Source of the DNA: Mesorhizobium sp. M2A.F.Ca.ET.046.03.2.1
GTDB taxonomy: Bacteria; Pseudomonadota; Alphaproteobacteria; Rhizobiales; Rhizobiaceae
Direction of reading: 5' to 3'
DNA length: 64,000 nt
Assembly (NCBI RefSeq): GCF_003952425.1
Contig: NZ_CP034449.1
Coordinates: forward strand, 930,001 to 994,000
Shown: positions 1 to 8,426 of the stretch, one piece after another
Layout: every line of letters starts with the position of its first letter
Position numbering within the stretch: the first letter of the stretch is position 1
Notes under the pieces: generated by a model
Seen by the model: the letters and a program-made list of their open reading frames with translations, nothing else
Told to the model about the DNA's origin: nothing
The model's database searches: none
Translations under genes and position numbers: made by a program

Positions 1-23
1 CCGACGATGACGGCTTCGGTCAT
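1..23 (-). CDS. start of a second ABC sugar permease (partial)
   Basis: An ATG at 23 on the minus strand opens a frame (MTEAVIV) that leaves the window after seven codons. It overlaps the stop codon of the preceding permease gene in an ATGA arrangement (TGA at 22-20), the usual translational coupling between paired sugar permeases. Its position after a binding protein and a MalF-type permease suggests the MalG-type partner. Too little sequence is present to show a domain, so the product is inferred from context only. Confidence 0.5.
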
Positions 24-943
24 ATCGCCCTCCGTTTCGCGATGAGCCACGGCACTCCGTAAAGCAGGCCGAGCACGAACAGCGACATGCCCAGCGCGAT
101 GTAGGAGACCGCCGCCGCGTGTCCGAAATCCACCGCCTGAAACGCCAGCAGGTAGGAATAGACCGTGAGCAGGTTAGTGGCGCCGCCCGGTCCTCCTTGC
201 GTCATCAGCCAGACGACGTCGAAGGTGCGGAACGTGTCGATGATGCGCAGCATCAGCGCGATCATGATGACCGGACGCATCAGCGGCAGCACGATATGCC
301 AGAAGCGCTGCCATGGCGTGGCGCCGTCCACTGTGGCCGCCTCGAGCGGCTCCTGCGGCAAGGATTGCAGGCCGGCAAGAAACAGGAGCACCATCAGCGG
401 CGTGTTCTGCCACACATCGGCGACGATCACCGAGACGAGCGCCCAGGCCGGATGGGTGAGCCACGGAATGTCGGGCAGGTTGAAGATGCGCAGCAGCGCG
501 TCGACCAGCCCATACTGGGTGTTGAACAGCCAGCGGAAATTCAGGCCGACGACGGCGGGCGCGATCATCGGCGGGACCAGGAGCAAGGTGCGCGCGAGGC
601 GCATGCCGCGCAGTTTGCCGTTGACGAGCACAGCGATCGCCATGCCGGCCACCACTTCGATCGTGATGGAAACGACGCTGAAGATGGTCTGGTTTCGGAG
701 CGCTTGGTTGAACTGGCGGCCGAACAGCTCGTCGGTGTAGTTTCCCGTTCCGACGAATGGCGCCGATCCGCTGAGGTCCCAGCGGAAGAAGCTCATGATG
801 AAGGAGTATCCGAGCGGATAGATGAGGATGGCCAGCATGACGAAAAGCGCCGGGCTGGCCAGCAGGTATCCTCTCTGCCAGGTGTAGGGCAGCGGCGAAC
901 GTCGCCGGCGCCCTGACACCCGCGTCTGCGCAACGGGCGCCAT
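20..943 (-). CDS. carbohydrate ABC transporter permease (MalF/UgpA type)
   Basis: Inner-membrane permease of a binding-protein-dependent sugar importer, about 307 residues. A short basic N-terminus (GRRRRSPLPYTW) precedes a first membrane helix, then about five more helices. The cytoplasmic EAA loop that docks the ATPase is visible as EAATVDGATPWQRFWHIVLP near residue 205. I chose ATG 943 over the TTG at 949 because the TTG codon overlaps the stop of the upstream binding-protein gene (948-946), and the ATG follows it by two bases. The gene overlaps the next permease start by four bases. No ATPase gene for this system lies in the window; it may be further left, or the ATPase at 15514 may be shared. 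Confidence 0.9.
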   Translation of the reverse strand: MAPVAQTRVSGRRRRSPLPYTWQRGYLLASPALFVMLAILIYPLGYSFIMSFFRWDLSGSAPFVGTGNYTDELFGRQFNQALRNQTIFSVVSITIEVVAGMAIAVLVNGKLRGMRLARTLLLVPPMIAPAVVGLNFRWLFNTQYGLVDALLRIFNLPDIPWLTHPAWALVSVIVADVWQNTPLMVLLFLAGLQSLPQEPLEAATVDGATPWQRFWHIVLPLMRPVIMIALMLRIIDTFRTFDVVWLMTQGGPGGATNLLTVYSYLLAFQAVDFGHAAAVSYIALGMSLFVLGLLYGVPWLIAKRRAI

Positions 944-945
944 GC

Positions 946-2226
946 TCAATCGTAGGCCCCGGCCCGGCGCATGATGTCCTCCGCCTCGGTCGCCGCCTGG
1001 TTAAGCGAGTCGGCGGGGGAAGCCTGGTCGGACAGGGCCTGCTCGATGGCCGAGAACATCAAGGTGCAGACCTTCGAGAAGCCGGCAAGCTTGGGCCACT
1101 CCTTGCCGTTGGCGATCGTCGTCTCGAGCTGTTGCAGCCATGTCGCCTGGGGGCCCTTGGCCGCGGCGATCACTTCCTTGGCCAGGCTCTGGCTGCTCGG
1201 GAAGTTGGTGAACTGATCGAACTGCAGCCGCTGGGCGTCGGTGCTGACCGTGTATTTGATGAACGCGACGGCGGGTTCCTTGCGTCCGGACTGGCCATTC
1301 AGCGCCATGGCATGCGAGATGGCACATGAGATCGCCGCCTTGTCCCGCACATAGGGCGCCGTCGACCATTTGCCGACGACGCGCGAGGTTTCCGGATTGG
1401 AAAGGGTGGCGAAGGCGCCCGGCCAATCGAAAGTGGCATAGACCGTGCCGGACGAGAATTCGGTCGAGTTCTCGTTCCATTGATAGCCGACGGCGTCGGG
1501 CGGCACGATTTTGTGCTTCTGGATCAGATCGCGATAGAAGGTGAGCGCCTTTATGCCGGCTTCGGAGTTGAAGGCCGGCTTGTTGGCCTGGTCGACCCAG
1601 TCGCCGCCTGCCTGCCAGAGCAGGTCGCTGAAGGTGCGTTGCGCCGGATCGCCCTGTCCCGGCACGACAAGGCCATAGTGACCGTCGCCGGTGAGTTTCA
1701 GACCGACATCGACCAGTTCTTCCCAGGTTTCGGCCGGCTTCAGGCCTTTTTCCTGATAGATGTCGCTGCGGTAGTACTGAACGCGCGCATCCATGTTGCG
1801 CGGAATCGCCGCCAGATTTCCGGTCTTGGGATCGCGCAGGTATTTGACCGCGACGGGATAGAAGTCCGCCAGCTCGGAGTCGCTGAAATAGCTGTTCAGC
1901 GGCGCGAAATGGTTGAAGTAGGAATCGATCTGCGCCGTATGGGTACTGTAGACGTCGTACTGGCTCGACCGCGCCGCGCTCAACGTGACCACCTTCGCCG
2001 TCAGGGGCGTGAATTCCAGAAGGTCGTAGCGAACCTTGATGCCGGTCTTGGCGGTGAAGTCCTGAACGATCTTCTCCCAGTATTTGGGATAGAGCGGGCC
2101 GCCCGTGATCAGCAATGCGGTGATCTCTTTGGCGTCTGCCTTGGCAACCCACGGCGCGGCAAGCGAGCCGGCCGTCACTGCCGCGCTCGCGGCAAGGAAT
2201 TTACGTCTCGATAAGGTTCCGGACAT
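946..2226 (-). CDS. extracellular sugar-binding protein of ABC importer, Tat signal
   Basis: Periplasmic solute-binding protein of the family 1 (MalE-like) type, about 426 residues. The N-terminus carries a twin-arginine signal (SRRKFLAAS) with a hydrophobic stretch and an AxA-like cleavage region near KADA. The mature part has the usual two-lobe composition, with LRDPKTGNLAAIPRNMDA typical of the hinge region. ATG 2226 is preceded by AGGAGG at eight bases; a GTG three bases earlier is also possible. First gene of the importer operon that continues with the permease two bases downstream. Ligand is unknown; the neighbouring sugar-acid dehydratases suggest an acidic sugar or a derivative. Confidence 0.9.
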   Translation of the reverse strand: MSGTLSRRKFLAASAAVTAGSLAAPWVAKADAKEITALLITGGPLYPKYWEKIVQDFTAKTGIKVRYDLLEFTPLTAKVVTLSAARSSQYDVYSTHTAQIDSYFNHFAPLNSYFSDSELADFYPVAVKYLRDPKTGNLAAIPRNMDARVQYYRSDIYQEKGLKPAETWEELVDVGLKLTGDGHYGLVVPGQGDPAQRTFSDLLWQAGGDWVDQANKPAFNSEAGIKALTFYRDLIQKHKIVPPDAVGYQWNENSTEFSSGTVYATFDWPGAFATLSNPETSRVVGKWSTAPYVRDKAAISCAISHAMALNGQSGRKEPAVAFIKYTVSTDAQRLQFDQFTNFPSSQSLAKEVIAAAKGPQATWLQQLETTIANGKEWPKLAGFSKVCTLMFSAIEQALSDQASPADSLNQAATEAEDIMRRAGAYD

Positions 2227-2572
2227 CACAATCTCCTCCTGGTTTGACTGGTCGGTCCATCCAGGGACGGCCGACGACTTTCAGCCTCGGCAGCTGCGGC
2301 GTGCTCCTCCCGCCGCTAGACTGCGTGGATTGGTTCCCGAACGACGCTTGCGAGCCTCCGGGCGATCGGCACTTGCGCTCCAACACGCCTCGCTCGGTAG
2401 CAGGCGTATCGATCGTGACCTCGGACGGCGGCAACGGGGCACGGCGGCTGGACACCGCTCGATGCTCCCTTCCCGCAGGCCGTGTTATCGGCTAGTGAGC
2501 GTTTTTATGAGATAAGTTGACTGCATATCTAGCTATCAGCCTATAAGCTTATCAGACAAGTGGATGTTAGTG
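2227..2572. promoter_or_regulatory. divergent intergenic region between ABC operon and GntR gene
   Basis: About 345 bases separate the divergent binding-protein and GntR genes. The part next to the GntR gene (2510-2563) is AT-rich relative to its surroundings and holds the 13-bp operator-like site listed separately. The short open frames in the remainder are not supported as genes. I see no further repeat or RNA gene. It probably contains promoters for both directions. Confidence 0.5.
2548..2560. promoter_or_regulatory. operator-like near-palindrome (GntR site 1)
   Basis: CTTATCAGACAAG is a near-perfect inverted repeat (consensus half-site CTTGTC with one mismatch) 12 bases before the chosen GntR start codon. 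Closely related 13-mers occur at 4413-4425 and 4564-4576. FCD-type GntR regulators bind short palindromes containing GT-N-AC cores, which fits. The position suggests autoregulation of the adjacent regulator. Binding is inferred, not shown. Confidence 0.5.
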
Positions 2573-3268
2573 ATGGATACCGTCGAGGTCAAGCTTCAAA
2601 CTTTGCCCAAGCAGGTGGCGGGCGTGCTGGCGCGGCGCATCGCCGGCAGCGGTGTCGCCGGCGCCCAGGGGCCGTCGGAACAGCAGATCCTGCAGGAATT
2701 CGGAGTCTCGCGCGCGGTCGCGCGAGAGGCGCTGAAGATCCTCGCGTCGCTCGATATGATCGAGATCGCTCAAGGGCGGCGCGTGGTGCTGCGTCCAGCC
2801 GAGGAGTGGGACTATCTCAGCCCACTGCTCATCGACTGGCTGCCGCATGAGCAGATGCGCGAGATCCTGGCCGAAGCGCATGCGACCCGGATCATCATCG
2901 AACCGGCCATCGCCGCCATCGCGGCCAAGCACATGACCAAGGAAAATCTCGAACGCCTTGGCACTTTGCTGGCGGCGATGTCGGCCAGCGAGGACAATCC
3001 CGACGCCTATCTGAAGCTCGATCTGGATTTCCACATGGAGATTTGCCGGGCGGCGCAGAACAGGATCCTCGACCGTTTCATGTATTCGTCCCGGTGGTGG
3101 CAGATGGCGAGCAGGCGCATCAGCAACCAGATGCCCCATGCGCTGCCCTCCGCAACCGAAATGCACAGGGCTATCTACGAGGCGCTCGTGGCGCGCGACG
3201 AAAAGCGGGCCGAGGAAGCGATGCGCCGGCACCTCAAGAAGACCACCGCGGTCGGCCTGCCTCGCTGA
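2573..3268 (+). CDS. GntR family regulator, FadR/FCD subfamily
   Basis: DNA-binding regulator of about 231 residues. Winged helix-turn-helix in the first 75 residues (EQQILQEFGVSRAVAREALK is the recognition region), followed by an all-helical FCD ligand-binding domain to the end. The domain has the D-x3-H metal-binding pattern in LDLDFHMEI and later histidines (HRAI, RRHL). Effectors of this subfamily are often sugar acids. ATG 2573 was chosen over ATG 2564 because the latter starts only four bases after the operator-like site with no ribosome site, while AAGTGGA lies about eight bases before 2573. It likely controls the adjacent AKR and dehydratase genes through the three shared sites. Confidence 0.88.
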   Translation: MDTVEVKLQTLPKQVAGVLARRIAGSGVAGAQGPSEQQILQEFGVSRAVAREALKILASLDMIEIAQGRRVVLRPAEEWDYLSPLLIDWLPHEQMREILAEAHATRIIIEPAIAAIAAKHMTKENLERLGTLLAAMSASEDNPDAYLKLDLDFHMEICRAAQNRILDRFMYSSRWWQMASRRISNQMPHALPSATEMHRAIYEALVARDEKRAEEAMRRHLKKTTAVGLPR

Positions 3269-3273
3269 AGAAG

Positions 3274-3305
3274 CGGCGCAGCCAGCATTTGCGCTGGCCG
3301 CGCCG
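3274..3305. terminator. hairpin between convergent GntR and AKR genes
   Basis: Inverted repeat with arms CGGCGCAGCCAGC and GCTGGCCGCGCCG around ATTTGC, a 12-pair stem with one mismatch, placed in the 88-base gap between two convergent genes. No strong T-run follows on either strand. Bidirectional termination is inferred from structure and position. Confidence 0.5.
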
Positions 3306-3356
3306 TAGCGTGCCGGGAGGACAGGGCTTGACGTGGAGCAATCCCACGGAAGTGCA

Positions 3357-4343
3357 CTATGCTCTCTTCGCTTGTTGTTCCTGGCGCTGGCGTGCACGGA
3401 AACCGAACATGTCGCCCTTGTCCTTGATTTCCGCCCAGACCGGGGCAGTGATCCTGTCGATAGCGGCGATGTCCGCGTCGGAAATCGTCCAGCCGGCGCT
3501 CTCGACGTTCTCCTCCAGTTCCTTGACGGTGCGGGCGCCGACCAGCGGCGAGCTGACGCCTGGCCGGCTGGTGAGCCACTGTATCGCAAGTTGCGGAACC
3601 GTCTTGCCGTAGCGCGCCGCGATCGGCTTGAGCATGTCGACGGCGTTCACCGCCCGCTCATAGGTGCCCGGCTGGAACAGCACCGTCGTGCGCCGCTCAT
3701 CGCCCTCGACGAACTTGGTGTCCGTTGACAGCGTTCCGGTGAGCAGTCCTTGGGCGAGACCGCTGTATGGCATGACGCCGACATTGTGCTTGCGGCAATA
3801 GGGCAGCGTCTCGGCTTCAACCTCGCGCCACAGCATGTTGTAGGGCGGCTGCAGCACGTCGATGACGCCGTGCTGACGGGCGCTGTCCATGTCGGCGATG
3901 CTGAAATTCGAGACGCCGACCGCCTTGATCCGCCCTGACGCGCGCAGCCGCTCCATCATCTCCATGGTCGGCCCGATCGGAAAATCCGAGTTCGGCCAGT
4001 GGACGAAATAGACGTCGACATATTCCGTCCGCATGCGCTTCAGCGAACCGTCGAGCGCCGCCTCGATCGCGGCGGGTTCGAGATGATTGGGCGCGACCTT
4101 GGTCGCGATCACGGCCTTGTCGCGGCGGCCGGCCAGCGCCTGTCCGACGACCTCCTCGGCATGGCCGTGTCCATAGGCTTCGGCCGTGTCGATCAGCGTG
4201 ATGCCGAGATCGAGCGCGCGTCTGATCACCCGGATCGACTCTTCGTCGTCAGCCGCGCCCCAAAACGCGCCGGACATCCCCCAAGTCCCGAGGCCGATTT
4301 CCGATACCTTCACCGGCGACGATCCGAGCTGTCGCTGTTGCAT
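3357..4343 (-). CDS. aldo/keto reductase
   Basis: NAD(P)H-dependent oxidoreductase of the AKR fold, about 328 residues. The catalytic tetrad is visible: Asp and Tyr in DTAEAYGHG, Lys in ATKVAP and His in YFVHWPNSD. The C-terminal cofactor region includes SPLVGARTVKELEENV. ATG 4343 follows GGGAGGAACAGG, an excellent ribosome site, so the eight-codon upstream extension is rejected. Divergent from the dehydratase at 4637; each gene has an operator-like site about 70 bases upstream. It probably reduces or oxidises a sugar, aldonate or lactone in the local pathway. The substrate cannot be read from sequence. Confidence 0.9.
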   Translation of the reverse strand: MQQRQLGSSPVKVSEIGLGTWGMSGAFWGAADDEESIRVIRRALDLGITLIDTAEAYGHGHAEEVVGQALAGRRDKAVIATKVAPNHLEPAAIEAALDGSLKRMRTEYVDVYFVHWPNSDFPIGPTMEMMERLRASGRIKAVGVSNFSIADMDSARQHGVIDVLQPPYNMLWREVEAETLPYCRKHNVGVMPYSGLAQGLLTGTLSTDTKFVEGDERRTTVLFQPGTYERAVNAVDMLKPIAARYGKTVPQLAIQWLTSRPGVSSPLVGARTVKELEENVESAGWTISDADIAAIDRITAPVWAEIKDKGDMFGFRARQRQEQQAKRA

Positions 4344-4412
4344 CCTGTTCCTCCCGATTGGCGACACGCATGAGCCATAGCTCTGTGGTCGCCCAATTTA
4401 TACGCTTATATA

Positions 4413-4425
4413 CTCGTCTAACAAG
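4413..4425. promoter_or_regulatory. operator-like near-palindrome (GntR site 2)
   Basis: CTCGTCTAACAAG resembles the site before the GntR gene (CTTATCAGACAAG) and sits about 70 bases upstream of the aldo/keto reductase start on the minus strand. It differs from the ideal CTTGTC-N-GACAAG by one base in each arm. Confidence 0.42.
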
Positions 4426-4563
4426 TGTGAAGTTTGAGTTTCGGGATTCTTGGCACACGCCTCTGAATTTCCCAAGCAAAACAACGAGCACCGGCACCTT
4501 CGAACGTCCGCAGATGCAAAATCCATCGAAGGGGGTTTACGGCGCATTGGTCATTCTTGTATG

Positions 4564-4576
4564 CTTATTAGACAAG
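4564..4576. promoter_or_regulatory. operator-like near-palindrome (GntR site 3)
   Basis: CTTATTAGACAAG differs by one base from the site at 2548-2560 and lies about 60 bases before the dehydratase start at 4637. With site 2 it makes a symmetric arrangement in which each divergent gene has one site. The shared regulator is inferred to be the GntR protein at 2573. Confidence 0.48.
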
Positions 4577-4636
4577 TTTGGCCCATGGGCAGAATTCTGC
4601 ACTTGTGAGCGCGCGCCATCACGGGAGAGGGATCCG

Positions 4637-5794
4637 ATGAAGATCGTGGACATCAAAACGGCGGTCGTGGCCTATCACGGCAAGGCGACCCTCATCCGGA
4701 TCGATACGGACGCCGGCATTTCCGGCTATGGCGAGGCCAATCCCGACGCAGGCGCGGCCGCAATCGTCGGTCTGATCTCGGAACTGAAGTCGGAACTGAT
4801 CGGCCAGGATCCGCGCAATGTCGAATATTGCTGGGACAAGATCCGCCGCGATCATGTCTTCTCCGGCGCGCAGGCCGGCATCTTTCTCATCGCCCTCACC
4901 GGGCTCGAAATGGCGCTGTGGGACGTGGCGGCAAAAGCCGCCGGCCAGCCGCTTTACCGTATGTTCGGGGGCAAGTTCCGCGACCGCATCAGGCTCTATG
5001 CCGATTGCGGCGACGGCGACGACGAATCGGGATCGCCGCAGGGATGCGCGGCTCGCGCCCGCCGCATGGTTGCGGAAGGTTTCACGGCGCTGAAATTCGA
5101 CATCGACAATCTGCGCCACCCGGGCAAGTTCGATGCGGTGAACCACACCATCAACGGCGCCGAGCTGCGTTCGATGATCGAGCGCGTCGCGGCGGTGCGC
5201 GAAGCAGCCGGCCCTGACGTCGATCTCTGCATCGACCTGCATGCGCGCTATGACGTGCTCAGCGCCAGCCGCATCGCCACCGAGATGGAGCGCTTCAATC
5301 TTCTGTGGCTCGAAGAACCGATCCCCGCGGAAAATGTCGAGGCCCTGAAGCAGATCCGCATGCGGACCAAGACGCCGATCTGCGTCGGCGAAAACCTCTA
5401 TTTGCGCTGGGGTTTTCGGGAGCTGTTCCAGAACTACGGCGCCGATGTCGTCATGCCAGACGTGCCGAAATGCGGTGGCCTTGCCGAAAGCCGCAAGATC
5501 GCCAACCTCGCCGAGATGTACTACGTGCCTTTCGCGCCGCATCTGGTGTCGACGCCGCTGGGCACGATGGCGACCTGCCATGTCTGCGCCAGCGTTCCGA
5601 ACTTCCTCGTGCTGGAATGGCACGCGCTGGAGGAGCGCGACGCCTGGGACAGTTACGTGCGCCTGCCGAATGGCGCCAAGTCCATCGTCGAAGACGGCCA
5701 CATCGCGGTGCCTGATGTGCCAGGCATCGGCGTCGAGCTCAACATGGACGGTGTCCACAAACATGCCGTGCCCGGCTTCGGCATATTTGAATAG
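4637..5794 (+). CDS. enolase-superfamily sugar-acid dehydratase (MR/MLE type) 1
   Basis: Cytoplasmic enolase-superfamily enzyme of 385 residues. The N-terminal capping domain covers roughly residues 1-115 and the barrel the rest. Metal ligands are visible in order as Asp in CIDLHAR, Glu in LWLEEPIP and Glu in ICVGENLY. LKFD supplies the second-strand Lys, and a seventh-strand His stands in APHLVST. The Asp-x-His pair resembles D-galactonate dehydratase, so a dehydration of an aldonate to a 2-keto-3-deoxy acid is likely. ATG 4637 follows GGGAGAGG, so the 93-codon open extension upstream, which crosses the promoter and operator, is rejected. Followed by an SDR 53 bases downstream. Confidence 0.88.
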   Translation: MKIVDIKTAVVAYHGKATLIRIDTDAGISGYGEANPDAGAAAIVGLISELKSELIGQDPRNVEYCWDKIRRDHVFSGAQAGIFLIALTGLEMALWDVAAKAAGQPLYRMFGGKFRDRIRLYADCGDGDDESGSPQGCAARARRMVAEGFTALKFDIDNLRHPGKFDAVNHTINGAELRSMIERVAAVREAAGPDVDLCIDLHARYDVLSASRIATEMERFNLLWLEEPIPAENVEALKQIRMRTKTPICVGENLYLRWGFRELFQNYGADVVMPDVPKCGGLAESRKIANLAEMYYVPFAPHLVSTPLGTMATCHVCASVPNFLVLEWHALEERDAWDSYVRLPNGAKSIVEDGHIAVPDVPGIGVELNMDGVHKHAVPGFGIFE

Positions 5795-5847
5795 CGGACG
5801 ACCGGCCGGTTCGCTGCTCGATCAAACAAATTCGCTCGGAGGAAGCC

Positions 5848-6732
5848 ATGGGCAAGCGGATTGTCTTCACCGGCGGCAGCGGCAAGATCGGCCGGCACGT
5901 CATACCTTATCTGCTGAAACGCGGGCATCAGGTTCTGAACCTCGACCTGACGCCGCTGGATGTGCCTGGGGTCGATACCGTCATCACCAACCTTGCGGAC
6001 GCGGGCGAAGCCTACAATGCGCTGACGCTGCATTTCGGGTTCAGCGAGTATTTCGGCGGCAAGGGCCGCGGCCCGGTCGACGCCGTCGTCCATTTCGCAG
6101 CGCTTCCGCGGATATTCCTGCGGCCGGACAACGCCATGTTTGCCGCCAATGTGCAGTCGACCTACAATGTGATCGAAGCCGCCACCAAGCTCGGCATCCG
6201 CAAGATCGTCACGGCCTCCAGCGAAACGGTCTACGGCATCTGCTTTGCCGAAGGCGAACGCGACTTCTCATCCTTCCCGGTGGATGAGGAGCACGACGCC
6301 GATCCGACCGACAGCTACGGCCTTTCCAAATTGCTGGGCGAGAAGATCGCGCGGTCTTTCGCCTCCCGCACGGGAACCGACATCTATGCGCTGCGGATCG
6401 GCGGCGTCGTAGAGCCGAAGGACTATGCCCGCTTTCCGGAATTCCTGGCCGATCCTTCGAAGCGGCGGCGCGACGCCTGGACCTATATGGACGCGCGCGA
6501 TCTCGGCCAGATCGTCGACCTGTGCGTCGAGAAGGACGGTTTGGGCTTCCAGATATTCAACGCCGTCAACGACAACATCGTGTCCGAATTGCCGACGGCG
6601 GAGTTCCTCAGGAAGCATGCGCCCGACATACCGGTCACTCGGACCATGGACGCATTCGAGGGACCGATCTCAAACCGGAAGCTGCGCGATGTCCTCGGAT
6701 TCCGGCAAGAGCATGACTGGCGGACACAGTGA
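5848..6732 (+). CDS. NAD-dependent epimerase/dehydratase (extended SDR)
   Basis: Extended short-chain dehydrogenase of 294 residues. The Rossmann glycine motif GGSGKIGR is at residues 9-16, an acidic NAD-selecting residue occurs in LNLDLT, and the catalytic YxxxK appears in SYGLSK with an upstream Ser in TASSETVYG. GGAGG lies seven bases before the ATG. Same direction as the dehydratase and probably in the same transcript. Such proteins include sugar epimerases and uronate dehydrogenases; given the neighbours, oxidation or epimerisation of a uronate or aldonate is plausible but unproven. Confidence 0.85.
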   Translation: MGKRIVFTGGSGKIGRHVIPYLLKRGHQVLNLDLTPLDVPGVDTVITNLADAGEAYNALTLHFGFSEYFGGKGRGPVDAVVHFAALPRIFLRPDNAMFAANVQSTYNVIEAATKLGIRKIVTASSETVYGICFAEGERDFSSFPVDEEHDADPTDSYGLSKLLGEKIARSFASRTGTDIYALRIGGVVEPKDYARFPEFLADPSKRRRDAWTYMDARDLGQIVDLCVEKDGLGFQIFNAVNDNIVSELPTAEFLRKHAPDIPVTRTMDAFEGPISNRKLRDVLGFRQEHDWRTQ

Positions 6733-6754
6733 GCTGATCCTTACGGGTCAGCTC
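6731..6754. terminator. hairpin between convergent genes
   Basis: GAGCTGATCC and GGGTCAGCTC form a 10-pair stem (one G-T pair) with a TTAC loop, starting inside the epimerase stop codon. A second weaker stem, TGTCGC/GCGACA, follows at about 6761-6785. The position between convergent genes suggests a bidirectional terminator. Confidence 0.6.
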
Positions 6755-6788
6755 AATGCCTGTCGCTCAAAGGCGAGCGGCGACAAGG

Positions 6789-7988
6789 TCAGTCGAAGAA
6801 GCCCGTATCCTCTTCCTTGAGGTATTTTCTCGCCGCCTCGGCGTCGATGTCGAGGCCGAGCCCCGGCGCCTCCAGCAAGTCCACCATGCTGTCCCTCACG
6901 ATCTGTTTCGGCAGGCCGATGACAAGGTCCTCCCACCAAGGGTCGGAAGCGCTCGGATATTCGAAGGCGATATAGTTCGCGGGCAAGGTGGCGCAGACGT
7001 TGATCAGCGCGCCGAGGCCGAGCAGGCCGTTGGCGGTGCCGTGCGGCGCCATCAGGATCGAGTGCATATAGGCGTGCTCGGCGACCCACTTCAGCTCGGC
7101 GATGCCGCCAATATCGGCGGGATCGGGGCCGATGACCCGCACCGCTTGCGTCTCGATCAACTCCTTGAAATTGTGCCGCAGATAGATCTGCTCGCCGGTG
7201 TGGATCGGCGTCGAGGTGGACGTGGTCAGCTCGCGATAGGCTTGCGGATTGACCCAGGGCACATAGTCGCCGGTCAGCATGTCCTCGAGCCACATCAGAT
7301 TGTACTTCTCGACGGCGCGGGCGAATTTGATCGCATCGGGCAGCATCCAGCCCGGCCCGCAGTCGAGCGCCAGGCTGACCTTGTCGCCCAGCACCTCCTT
7401 CATCGCCGCCACGCAGTCGAGCATGTGATTGAAACCGCGCTCGCTGATCACACCCTGATCCATGGCGCCGTGATAGCCGGCCTTCTTCTGCGTAACGCCG
7501 TAATGGAAGCCCTCAATGGAGTCCTTCATGTTGGAGTGGAACGAGATGCCCTGCTTGACCATGAAGAAATTCTGGGGCTGCTCCATCATCCATTTGACGT
7601 CGGCGGCATAATCCTCCGGTCGGTCGCCCGTGCGCTTGCGACGGATCGAGCCGTTGTAGACGCGCACCTTGTCACGCACCTTGCCGCCAAGCAGCTTGTA
7701 AACCGGCACGCCCGCGGCCTTGCCGGCGATGTCCCACAGCGCGTGCTCGATAGCGCTCACCGCCGCGCCATAGGGCTTGAACGAGCCGCGCTGGCGGATC
7801 TTCAGCATCACCCGCTCGACGTCGGTCGGATCCTCGCCGATCAGCGCCTCGCGGAAATGCAGCACGAAGGGTTTCAGGTAGGTCTTTGTGTATTCGACCT
7901 CGCCCAGACCATAGAGGCCCTCGTCGGTGACGACGCGGACGATGGGGTGCTTGCCGATGACGGCGCAGCGCAGGTCGGTGATCTTCAT
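6789..7988 (-). CDS. enolase-superfamily sugar-acid dehydratase-like protein 2
   Basis: Mandelate racemase/muconate lactonizing family protein of 399 residues. Metal ligands are Asp in LALDCGPGW, Glu in MWLEDML and Glu in IHTGEQIYL, with a barrel His in MAPHGTANG. Unlike paralogs 1, 4 and 5 it has no His two residues after the first Asp ligand, and the second-strand motif is VKQG, so its chemistry probably differs. A long insertion follows the capping domain. AGGA lies seven bases before the start. The NIPSNAP gene is nine bases upstream in the same direction. Confidence 0.86.
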   Translation of the reverse strand: MKITDLRCAVIGKHPIVRVVTDEGLYGLGEVEYTKTYLKPFVLHFREALIGEDPTDVERVMLKIRQRGSFKPYGAAVSAIEHALWDIAGKAAGVPVYKLLGGKVRDKVRVYNGSIRRKRTGDRPEDYAADVKWMMEQPQNFFMVKQGISFHSNMKDSIEGFHYGVTQKKAGYHGAMDQGVISERGFNHMLDCVAAMKEVLGDKVSLALDCGPGWMLPDAIKFARAVEKYNLMWLEDMLTGDYVPWVNPQAYRELTTSTSTPIHTGEQIYLRHNFKELIETQAVRVIGPDPADIGGIAELKWVAEHAYMHSILMAPHGTANGLLGLGALINVCATLPANYIAFEYPSASDPWWEDLVIGLPKQIVRDSMVDLLEAPGLGLDIDAEAARKYLKEEDTGFFD

Positions 7989-7997
7989 GACACAGTC

Positions 7998-8324
7998 CTA
8001 TTTCACAGACGAGAAAGCTGTCGGCGTGAGCAGCTGGCTGCTGATATTGGCAACGATCTGCCCGTCGCGCTCAGACTCGTCCCGGGCCCTGTGCCATACC
8101 GGATCGGTGACGAAAGCCGTCCATTTCGCCTCGCGCTCGGCCAACGATTCCCAGGCGAGGAAATAGGTGAGGCGATTGTTGTTCTCGCCGATCACCGTGG
8201 TGAAAAACCCGGCTTGGCGGATGCCATGCCTCTCCCAGATGGCCAGCGTTTGCTCGGAAAAGCGCTTGAGCAAAGCCGGCAGCCTGCCCGGCAGGCAGTC
8301 ATAGATGCGCATTTCGTAGATCAT
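7998..8324 (-). CDS. NIPSNAP family protein
   Basis: Small ferredoxin-fold (dimeric alpha/beta barrel) protein of 108 residues. The start MIYEMRIYDC and the segment TYFLAWESLAERE are characteristic of the family. ATG 8324 is preferred because the 16 upstream codons (SPTGEAEKETDE region) are not family-like. It lies between two dehydratase paralogs on the same strand and is probably cotranscribed with paralog 2. NIPSNAP proteins in catabolic operons are common, but their biochemical role is not settled. It may act on, or protect, an unstable pathway intermediate. Confidence 0.8.
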   Translation of the reverse strand: MIYEMRIYDCLPGRLPALLKRFSEQTLAIWERHGIRQAGFFTTVIGENNNRLTYFLAWESLAEREAKWTAFVTDPVWHRARDESERDGQIVANISSQLLTPTAFSSVK

Positions 8325-8426
8325 GGTTTCGTCCGTTTCTTTCTCCGCCTCTCCCGTGGGAGAGGTCGACACGAATGGTCGGTGGGTGGCTCTGTGACCT
8401 TGGGGATTAAGGCAGGGGCGTCCGGG

